A stretch of DNA of 64,000 nucleotides, taken from the NCBI GenBank assembly GCA_054601695.1, contig BAAHQB010000186.1, positions 62,001 through 126,000 on the forward strand. The letters run 5' to 3'. A program made the translations under genes and the position numbers. Each line of letters opens with the position of its first letter. Within the stretch, counting starts at the first letter, position 1. The notes beneath the pieces are model-generated. The model was not told the DNA's origin. It did no database searches and saw nothing but the letters and a program-made list of their open reading frames with translations. Below are positions 35,312 through 64,000 of this stretch, in pieces. The stretch comes from Amorphochlora amoebiformis. Its lineage: Eukaryota > Cercozoa > Chlorarachniophyceae.

Positions 35312-36419
35312 ATATACACATATGCAAAACCAACCACCCAGATAAAACATACATTCACACATATAAAACCCAACCAACCATACATCCATAGAATGCACTC
35401 CTCCCAACCACACATTGACAATCCAACACAGAATCAATTCCACCTTCCTGATCATCCTCTTCATCACACTCTCCATCTCCTTCGTGGTCGGCGGTGGGCG
35501 TTGCACCCGCCCCGCCGGTGACCGCTCGTCGAGCAGCGCCTTCTTGCGTGCGTGTCGCTCCAAGGCGTTCTCGTGTGCGCGTCTCGAATCTGGAAGGAAG
35601 ACATATATAAGGTCAACTGCTGCGCACACGTGTACTAAGATTTAGATGGATGTGGTATTGTATTATATTGTACTTATATTATATTTATATATAAATAATA
35701 TATATGTATACATATGTATCTGTGGGTTGCTTGCGCTCCTCTTAGCTTGGGCAAAAAAAAAAAAAAGACGAACACGCACGGGTTTGCGAGTGCGGAAGGG
35801 GTATTTCGAACAAGGATGCATGCCTTGACTATGCGAACCTTTGGGCGGTAGGTGAGTTCGTCGGAGAGAAGGCAGGATGACCACGCCGAGGAGAAATAGC
35901 CTCAAAATCGCCGGGTCGTCCTGAAATCGGGACGCAGAGTCAATTTTCCCGATCACTGGCTGACAACCTTTGTTCGTGAAGGGAGGGGATTAGAAGATGT
36001 ACACCGTTAATCGGTTGAGAAGCTTTTCCGTGGCGTATCCGATGGCTGAGATATGACGGGTTACCTCACCTATCGTTCAAATATATGACTAAGTTCGAAT
36101 TCAGGCTGCTGTACATATGGCTCGTTCCCTCCGGCTGAAGAAAGTGTGAGGGCTATTTCGGCTGTTTGTTCTGAAACCTTGTTGGACTATTTAAGTCACT
36201 ATAAGCCGTGGAGAATGATGTCTACATACCCACAGGTTGTCTGTTTGTGACTATAGGGCTATTTTTCTGGATTTCAAATGAATAAAACGGGTAGACCTCT
36301 TGCCTATTACCTAGGCTATACTTTCTGATACTTGAAATTGAGGCCATATCGCCACTTCTGGGATCAAATGCCGCTATAACCCCCACGAACGCAAGGATGG
36401 CCACATGGACACCCGCCAT
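25228..36419 (-). CDS. Unrecognised 467-aa protein with N-terminal signal/membrane segment, 23 exons
   Basis: Exons: 36311-36419, 36005-36045, 35839-35920, 35444-35589, 34971-35077, 34415-34485, 33976-34040, 33645-33685, 33100-33148, 32597-32639, 32208-32246, 31808-31877, 30975-31043, 30546-30570, 30122-30152, 29852-29874, 29685-29714, 29297-29333, 28969-29032, 28574-28633, 28253-28328, 26135-26164, 25228-25323. The sum is an exact multiple of three and every junction keeps phase, which is the main support. The protein starts [20 protein letters not shown] (signal peptide), then a second hydrophobic stretch [12 protein letters not shown] (56-67), a basic helix [13 protein letters not shown], and a soluble region with [57 protein letters not shown] and [21 protein letters not shown] recognise no family. 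Weakest joints: first intron, exon 13 donor, and the last three exons. Confidence 0.7.
26899..27800 (+). repeat. Interstitial telomere-type array (CCCTAA)n, about 0.9 kb
   Basis: Degenerate CCCTAA units, many with CTAAC or AACACT variants. It is interrupted by two copies of a complex 45-50 bp spacer at 27048-27100 and 27322-27368 (gactaagacatgctgaataa and its variant). By my gene model it sits inside the last long intron (26165-28252) of the minus-strand 467-aa gene, so the coding-strand sequence is TTAGGG. Confidence 0.9.
28466..28505 (-). other. Possible alternative last exon of the 467-aa gene
   Basis: After exon 20 (phase 2) an acceptor at 28506-28507 opens a 40-nt exon encoding [13 protein letters not shown] and TAA. 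Used instead of exons 21-23, it would give a 413-aa protein. It has no GT donor, so it can only be terminal or spurious. Confidence 0.35.
31345..31432 (+). repeat. Short interstitial CCCTAA-type repeat
   Basis: Degenerate CCCTAA units (accctaaccct, cctaaccctggcc) between (TA)n blocks, in an intron of the minus-strand 467-aa gene. Single TTAGGG-type fragments also occur nearby at 29875-29995 and 31600-31725. Confidence 0.7.
33160..33510. repeat. (TA)n block
   Basis: About 350 bases of nearly pure TA, among the longest in the window, in an intron of the minus-strand gene. Similar blocks lie at about 18960-19300, 19390-19510, 20120-20260, 55480-55620 and 55750-55860. Confidence 0.9.
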
Positions 36420-36513
36420 TTGTGAGCCGATAAAATAAACCTATATTATCGATATACCTATCTTAATATATTATATCTTAATATTAAATAGGAGACATTC
36501 AATATCCTTCATA
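36420..36513. promoter_or_regulatory. Short divergent promoter region
   Basis: 94 bases between the starts of the 467-aa gene (-) and the DUF393 gene (+). A/T-rich with tatattat motifs and no microsatellite. If both starts are right, the two genes share a compact bidirectional promoter. Confidence 0.45.
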
Positions 36514-40838
<4,325 letters not shown>

Positions 40839-41077
40839 CGTATTATGCGCAACCTTACTATTCTGAAACATTTCTCACACACTACTATACTATCCAACTC
40901 ATGTTGGGAAGCAGAAAGAATGCGGAAGGGGAGAAAGAAAAAGATAGGTGGACGGAGAGGCTGAGACAGAGATAGTAGATAGATAATTGAAGGTATATGG
41001 TGTAAATATAAATGTAATATATTACATATAAGCACATATATATATATATATAATATATATATATATATATAATATAT

Positions 41078-41114
<37 letters not shown>

Positions 41115-41573
41115 GTATATATATATATGTACATACATGCATATATAACACACACTTATATTTATGATGATATGTACACATAAGGAAGACTAGGAAATAT
41201 GCTGATATGTATATGTAACAATATACATATTAAAAGTAAAATATTCTTATAAAGCTCACTGAAAGTGTAGGGTATAGGCTAGGTATCGAAACTTGAGAAT
41301 ATGTAGAATAGACTGCTTCAAGAGGTTAAGAGAAACATATATTGAGAGTAGCATATAGGCAAAAATGCATTTTTGGAGTGGTTGAGGTCATTACATGCTG
41401 TTTTACCCTCTTGAGTTGGTGTGTTTGTGTTTTTTTGGGACTTGTACATATGTGTATATATATAAATATATATACATATATATACACATATATATAACGA
41501 TTATGATATATTATATATATATATTGATATATACATGTGTAAATATGTATATATATATATATATATATGTATG

Positions 41574-41633
<60 letters not shown>

Positions 41634-41702
41634 GTATGTGGATATATACGGTATGTATTATGATACCAATCATAAATGGCAGTGTAGTTTTGTAAATTAC
41701 AT

Positions 41703-41734
<32 letters not shown>

Positions 41735-41883
41735 ATATATATGTATATATATATATAGTATTAATAAATATGTCTGTATATGTAAATATATATATATGTA
41801 TATATATATAATATATATAAAAATATATATAATACTAGTGAAAATCATGATATTATTATAATATCTACTACTATATCAATGAT

Positions 41884-41921
<38 letters not shown>

Positions 41922-42138
41922 CTACTACTACTACTATGATACTAGTAATATATATCTACTTGATGATATCCTAGTAAAGCTAATAAAGTATATATATATA
42001 TATATATATAATATATATATGTGCTATACTATCCTTTTATTAAAAGAATATATGTAAATATGGTAAGAATACATATATATATATATACATAAATATATAT
42101 ATGTATATACTATGATATATATTATATATAATAGTATA

Positions 42139-42184
<46 letters not shown>

Positions 42185-42450
42185 ATATATATATATATAT
42201 ATAATAGTATGTTCTAGTTTTAAATACATTGAATCTACATTTTTCAATTCTTTCTGTCCCAACCCTTCAACCCTCCCTCTCCCTCAGCGTTTCATGGTCA
42301 TCTGCGCGATGACATTCCTAGCCCTCCACACGTCCACATGCACTATACATGTGTACAATGTATTTTCCATGATAGTATATCATGAAATGCATAATTAACA
42401 TCTAGACATATATATATATATATCATATGATATATAATATTGTATAATAT

Positions 42451-42497
<47 letters not shown>

Positions 42498-42633
42498 ATG
42501 TGTGTTTGTGTATATCGTGAATCACTGCCAGATTCGTGATATACTGTACATACATACACATACATACACACATACATATATATGCATACACTATGAAGCC
42601 ACACACTGTGACACACATGTGCGTTCGAGTCTA

Positions 42634-42678
<45 letters not shown>

Positions 42679-42739
42679 TGTATAATATATATATATGTAT
42701 GTATGTATGTATATACACACACACACACATATATATATG

Positions 42740-42788
<49 letters not shown>

Positions 42789-42877
42789 CATGTGTATGTA
42801 CGTGTACTTTATGTATTTATTTTCACACGCATAAATTTATATATGTATATATATAATTATCGATACACATACATATA

Positions 42878-42924
<47 letters not shown>

Positions 42925-43165
42925 ATGTGTAATATTATTATATTTATTACTATTTGTGTAATATTATACGTTTATAAACATACATTAAAATACAAGATCC
43001 TCATAGTATACACGTATACATGTATGTATATCATGAAATATACATATATATATATATATATATCTGTATATGTATATATATAGGCAAGTTAAACCACACA
43101 AAAACCACAAAGAACCAAACACAATTTTCAAACCACTAATAATCCCAAACTTCCACAACCGAGCG
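40839..43165. other. Convergent gap between DUF393 and TrmB genes
   Basis: Mostly (TA)n with islands at 40840-41000 (probable DUF393 3' UTR), 41190-41460 (unique, no supported exon), 42225-42340 (ctcag followed by a short frame MVICAMTFLALH, unsupported) and 43085-43165 (3' flank of the methyltransferase gene). Confidence 0.55.
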
Positions 43166-44185
43166 CTATCTACAATTCGAGTTTCCCTTCCCTACGCGCA
43201 GCTCGTAGACAGGCCGGCCTACCGCTTTAAACTTAGCCTCGAAATGTGTTAAAGGTTCCTCCTCCATCTGAACGACGGTCACTAATGACTTCGCTGAAGC
43301 TGAAATCCACGGTGATTTTTCCCGTGGTTCTAGTCTTTCCATCGCGTTTCCTGCCGTCTGCCATGCTCTCTCAAACTCTTGTAAATAAGTCTGCCAGTCG
43401 CTGCGGACAATAGTTGTCGGGGAAGTGGCAAAGCCCGTAGTGGGTTGTGTTATTTTATACTCGCCGTTGTCGAGACTAAGAAGGAGGGGAAACACCGGGT
43501 GGCCGTGCCATCTTCGCAAGAGTTGCTTGCGCTTCGGGTACGGGTTAGGATATAAAATGTAGTGCTCGACAACACGGAGTCGTCCATCACTCGCGATAAG
43601 CCTCCAAAAATCAGCCAATTCTGCACGGAGGAGCAACATATTTGACGGCGTGGTGCTTGCTTCGCGGAAACCCCCTGACCCGCGCGTGAGTCTCACGAAC
43701 GACCTATCGACACCAATCACCGGGATATCTGTGTTGAGAGTCGCTAGTTTCTCCGTAGACATCCCTCGTCCACACCCACTGTCCAGGATGATAGGCAGCG
43801 GACCAGTTAGATCTACCCCAAGAGGCCGACCGGCGTGAAACTTGCGAGCAAATTCGAGGGCTTCCATGTAGGCCTCTCTGTTGAAGTCAGAGACCTCATA
43901 GTTGTCCAAGTAGGCTTCGAGACTTGTGACGTGTTTCTGGACGATATGGTCTAGACGGAGATCGACGCCCGTCTCCGTGATGGAGTAGTTGTGCCTACGG
44001 GCTGGGGCAGAGATGAGCGATCGACGTCGTGGAGACGACAACGGTTTATAAAGCCTAATCCTCCCATGAACTGAAGAGAGTCCTTGATAGGTTACTGATC
44101 CAGGGAGGCTGTCCACTATAAAGTATCCCCATATGAGTAGTAGCCATGGAAAGTGTGGGGCTGCCCGTTGTCTCCCGGATGCCAT
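43166..44185 (-). CDS. TrmB-family tRNA (guanine-N7)-methyltransferase-like protein, 339 aa
   Basis: One uninterrupted exon. The SAM-binding motif ILDSGCGRGMST is at residues 133-144, the following acidic strand end is VIGVDRS (156-162), and the family signature YPNPYPKRKQLLRRWHGHP is at 212-230. The end THFEAKFKAVGRPVYELRVG is the normal TrmB C-terminus, so the enzyme is complete. TrmB methylates G46 of tRNA; this YPNPYP subgroup is divergent, so the exact substrate is uncertain. The first 30 residues hold a hydrophobic stretch (FPWLLLIWGYFIVDSLPG), followed by about 40 basic and Ser/Arg-rich residues without acidic ones: a signal plus transit-like leader, as expected for import into an organelle, possibly a complex plastid. 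It is intronless and GC-richer than its neighbours. Confidence 0.88.
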   Translation of the reverse strand: MASGRQRAAPHFPWLLLIWGYFIVDSLPGSVTYQGLSSVHGRIRLYKPLSSPRRRSLISAPARRHNYSITETGVDLRLDHIVQKHVTSLEAYLDNYEVSDFNREAYMEALEFARKFHAGRPLGVDLTGPLPIILDSGCGRGMSTEKLATLNTDIPVIGVDRSFVRLTRGSGGFREASTTPSNMLLLRAELADFWRLIASDGRLRVVEHYILYPNPYPKRKQLLRRWHGHPVFPLLLSLDNGEYKITQPTTGFATSPTTIVRSDWQTYLQEFERAWQTAGNAMERLEPREKSPWISASAKSLVTVVQMEEEPLTHFEAKFKAVGRPVYELRVGKGNSNCR

Positions 44186-44734
44186 TCCGTGCGCCTTTTT
44201 AATAATTTTTTATGTAAAGTTAGTTAGAGGTTTAGGTTCTCCCAACATCACCCAGGCAGTATGCAATGGCGGTCAAAAAAGAGAGATCAAGCTTGGCCTC
44301 TTACGGCCTTTTCAAGACTCTATGAATTAATCTGATTGACTTAAATAGGTATATACTAGATGTGTGCAATATTCGATACGTAAGAATTGCGGGGGAAGGT
44401 TAAAGTTGGATAAACTTTGGCAAAAACGGGTTTTTTGCGCGGGATAGGGTTAGTGACACGTCGGTAGACAGCTGTGTCAGGAGCCTGAAATAAGGTGGTT
44501 CTACGGCGGTTTATTGGTGGTGAGATAGTGTATACATGTAAAACTTTTGAATATATGCAGCCTACAGAGTACTCGAAGGGTGGACGGGTTTATTATAACT
44601 TGGTCAACATGTTTGGTTCCAGATAGTGCGAGCAGTGCCAGATTTTTACTATTATGAGGTCGATGTCTCGGTGTAACAGATTTGTTTTATAACTTATTCT
44701 ATTTGATGGTTTGGTTAGGATTTGTATGTGTATC
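44186..44734. other. Gap between TrmB and the small secreted-protein gene
   Basis: 549 bases of ordinary, unique-looking sequence between two minus-strand genes: the TrmB promoter/leader on one side and the 3' UTR of the secreted-protein gene on the other. No exon, RNA gene or repeat is recognised. Confidence 0.5.
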
Positions 44735-45208
44735 CTAGTATGTGTACGAATGTACGATTGTGTACCTGTACATCCAAGCCAAAAGCGAAAGGCTACACTC
44801 ATCTGACTTACATTGCGGACACTCAACTGACTTACATTGCGGACAATACCCAAGAAGCCCATCTGCCCTCGTTGCTGTAGACTCCCCTGGACACGTGTCA
44901 GGTTTCGTGCTATTCCGGGCAACAACGTCGACAGCTCTCGGAAAGCCGGCTAGGGGCCTGAAGTCTAACATGACCTGCGCATCGATTGCAGGATGGAATA
45001 TATTCGAGAATTCAAGAAACTTTTCGAAAAAATACTTGTAGCCCTCAACAACGAAGCTAGCCTTGCAAACAGGGGCGCCAGAAAGGTGTTCCGCGGCGGT
45101 TGCGTTGGGGTGGGGGAAAACTGAGGTGCGGCATTGAAAGCTCGCCGACGAGTTTCTCGACGCGACGAGAACAAACAATATGAGGGAGATGAGGAGATGC
45201 AACTTCAT
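44735..45208 (-). CDS. Small predicted secreted Cys-rich protein, 157 aa
   Basis: Single open frame. I start at the second Met (45208) because it gives a textbook signal peptide: MKLHLLISLILFVLVASRNS, with cleavage likely near Ser20-Ala. A longer frame exists from 45289. The mature part has CRTSVFPHPN and CKASFVVEGYKYFFEKFL, then a Cys-rich tail YCPQCKSVECPQCKSDEC. The tail is made by a 24-nt direct repeat (about 44801-44848), giving ECPQCKS-type zinc-ribbon/knuckle-like CxxC pairs. Family unknown. The last 17 residues (hydrophobic/Tyr) may be a membrane anchor or the result of an unrecognised intron. Confidence 0.6.
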   Translation of the reverse strand: MKLHLLISLILFVLVASRNSSASFQCRTSVFPHPNATAAEHLSGAPVCKASFVVEGYKYFFEKFLEFSNIFHPAIDAQVMLDFRPLAGFPRAVDVVARNSTKPDTCPGESTATRADGLLGYCPQCKSVECPQCKSDECSLSLLAWMYRYTIVHSYTY

Positions 45209-45794
45209 GGTATCATAAACTATGTCGTCTAGTTTATGGAACCGTGTGTCGGGTCGCGAGGCTTGAGTTGGGGTTGGGATTGGGGTCACCTGCAGAATTT
45301 TCTTGGGAGTTTTAATTTAGGTATAAATCACAATCGAACAAACTGCGAAGTTCATATCGATTAAGACGGTTTTAAGTGTAAAAATATGATATCTCGATGG
45401 ATATAAAGTTTTCAAGTCTTTCGGACCGCAAAATTCTGTGTATACATTTATATAGATGCTTCTGTCCCATCCATGTACTTCACACACTCATAGACAGCAA
45501 CTGAATACAGTTTATGTAGCGGATATATCCCTATGTACAGATGTTATTATGTAGAACTTATGACGTTATATATATATAATATATACATATATATATATAT
45601 ATGTATAGATATCATGATGTGTAGAAATAAATGTATATACATGTATACATATGTCAACATGTACTTTTATGAATAAACTGAAGCGAAACACATGCCAAAG
45701 GCTGGGCTCATTTTCTGAGTTATACATCAATAGTATCATGATATGTATATATATATATGTAAGTATATAAAAAAATGAATTACATATATACATA

Positions 45795-45837
<43 letters not shown>

Positions 45838-45982
45838 TTATTTATATTTGTGTACATATATGTATATATACATGCATGTACATATTTAGCCGCTCACATA
45901 TAAATATCATGGTAATTTTATATTCAGCTGTATACTTGAATATATATATGGGGTGTGTGTGTAAATATATCTAGATATATCT

Positions 45983-46017
<35 letters not shown>

Positions 46018-46373
46018 TATCAGGATATAGTCATGGCATATAATTATTTATGTATATATCGTGAAATACATACATATAATGCATATCTATATACATATAT
46101 ACATATGGTACATATACATATATACATATGGTACATATACACATATACGTACTAGTACATATCATCATGAAAACAAATCATGTACATAGTTGAATTATAT
46201 ATACACTAAATCATGACATATACATCTACATGTTTACTAGCTTTATATTTATATGATATATATATTATATACATACATATATATATACATGCATATTTAA
46301 TGATTCTATTACAACTTATATTCCTCGTATATGCTAGATACCGGCATATGATGTAGCTTCATATAATACTATA

Positions 46374-46446
<73 letters not shown>

Positions 46447-46657
46447 AACATGAATATTATATCTCTTATAATATTCACAACATTCCATATACCAATTGAA
46501 AAAAAGGATCGATTCCAATATTTCATAACATCTATAACTTAAAACTCGCCTCCAGCCAGCCTAGGTGTGACACAGCCCTTAGTCAGACTCTAAACGTGAC
46601 TTTTTCGTGACATCACGCCACGTCACAACAAGCCGGAAGCTTTTTTAACAGGCAACT
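45209..46657. other. Intergenic region with microsatellites
   Basis: 45209-45420 is ordinary 5' flank of the secreted-protein gene. 45550-46440 is mostly (TA)n/(ATAC)n, ending in a GA tract at 46416-46443. 46530-46657 is ordinary sequence, the likely 3' UTR of the MBL-fold gene. No gene is seen. Confidence 0.55.
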
Positions 46658-58687
<12,030 letters not shown>

Positions 58688-58719
58688 TATCTTGGTGTAT
58701 CCATCCACACATCTATGTG

Positions 58720-58862
58720 GGATTAGGATTAGGGTTAGGGTTAGGGTTAGGGTTGGGTTAGGGTTAGGGTTAGGGTTAGAGTTAGGGTCTATCCATCTGC
58801 ACATCTCTGTAGGATTAGGATTAGGGTTAGGTTAGGGGGTTAGGGTTGGGGTTGGGGTTTAC
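58720..58862 (+). repeat. Interstitial telomere-type repeat upstream of the MBL-fold gene
   Basis: Two TTAGGG arrays, each followed or preceded by a 30-bp module (ccatccacacatctatgtgg / ccatctgcacatctctgtag), about 35 bases upstream of the start codon of the MBL-fold gene. Confidence 0.8.
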
Positions 58863-58879
58863 ACATCCACATATCTATG

Positions 58880-58932
<53 letters not shown>

Positions 58933-59058
58933 GTATATATATATATATACATACATATAAAGCGTATGTGTGTATCTATATATATATATGTACATATATA
59001 TATATATATACATATATATATATTAAGTATATACATATAATATAATATATAGATATGC

Positions 59059-59093
<35 letters not shown>

Positions 59094-59249
59094 TATGTAT
59101 ACTATGTATATTATATATATATATATTTTTATATATATTTATTTACATGTATATGTAAACATATATATATATATGTATATATACATAGTACACATGTATC
59201 TATATGGGTGTGAGCACATACACACAAATATACGAAAATACACATTATG

Positions 59250-59612
59250 GTCTAGTTTGGATTAGGATAGGGTTAGGTTAGCGTTAGGGTTAAAGCTATG
59301 GTTCGGCTAGGATTAGGGTTAGGGTTAGGGTTAGAGCTAGGGTTAAAGCTAGGGTTAGAGTTAAAAGTAGGATTAGGGTTTATGGTTGGTTAGGTTTAGA
59401 GCAAGGGTTAAATTTAGTTAAAATTCAGGATTAGGGTTTGATTACGGTCTAGATTAAGGTTAGGTTTAGATTTAGGATTAGGGTTAGGATCAGATTATTC
59501 AGCAAGTCTTAGTCCGAGGATCATTAACTCGGTGAGGGTTAGGGCTAGGGTTAGGGTTAGGGTTAGGGTTGGATTAGGGTTAGGGTTAGGGTTAGGGTTA
59601 GGGTTAGGGTCA
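59250..59612 (+). repeat. Interstitial telomere-type array with complex spacer
   Basis: Degenerate TTAGGG units, with a spacer at 59488-59535 that is the reverse complement of the spacers at 27048-27100 and 27322-27368 (about 90 percent identity to the second). It abuts the stop codon of the acidic-protein gene. Confidence 0.85.
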
Positions 59613-59616
59613 GGAT

Positions 59617-64000
<4,384 letters not shown>

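Noticed and set aside
46600-46640. TGACATCA/ACGTCA motifs resembling CRE sites
   Set aside because: They lie just past the stop codon of the MBL-fold gene on its 3' side, so a promoter role is unsupported.

Overview
This is nuclear DNA of a microbial eukaryote. The genes are cut into many very short exons by GT-AG introns, and most introns are filled with (TA)n microsatellite. There are also TTAGGG-type repeat blocks, a canonical cytosolic poly(A)-binding protein, and a selenoprotein with its SECIS element. The telomere-type repeat, Sec use and a possible bipartite leader on one enzyme would fit a protist such as an alga or alveolate/stramenopile relative. I cannot name the lineage. Very long reading frames of Tyr/Ile (YIYIYI) are translated (TA)n and are not genes. 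I rebuilt the genes by hand by joining conserved blocks across GT-AG boundaries and requiring phases to match at every junction.

Layout: START-domain protein (-, 1287-2441); divergent 348-bp gap; nucleoredoxin/thioredoxin-reductase fusion selenoprotein (+, 2790-13915, SECIS about 14041-14105); convergent gap with a palindrome cluster; PABP (-, 15893-18141); divergent gap; UBA plus peptidyl-tRNA hydrolase 2 (+, 18610-24535); convergent gap; unrecognised 467-residue secreted or membrane protein (-, 25228-36419); divergent 94-bp gap; DCC/DUF393 thiol-disulfide protein (+, 36514-40838); convergent gap; TrmB-type methyltransferase (-, 43166-44185); small secreted Cys-rich protein (-, 44735-45208); metallo-beta-lactamase-fold protein related to glyoxalase II/ETHE1 with broken metal sites (-, 46658-58687); acidic Ser-rich protein (-, 59617 to beyond 63473, 5' end not found).

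The main discovery candidate is the single gene joining a nucleoredoxin (CxxC Trx-like domain plus the nucleoredoxin C-terminal domain) to a complete mammalian-type thioredoxin reductase ending Gly-Cys-Sec-Gly. It resembles the Grx-TrxR fusion TGR in design but carries a nucleoredoxin instead. With the DUF393 protein and the glyoxalase/persulfide-dioxygenase-like protein, three of ten genes concern thiol chemistry, although they do not form an operon.

The second theme is genome structure. Exon edges are repeatedly copied outward into the adjoining intron together with their splice site (exon echoes). Telomere-type arrays and two dispersed repeat families lie inside introns. Both dispersed families keep a constant orientation relative to the host gene.
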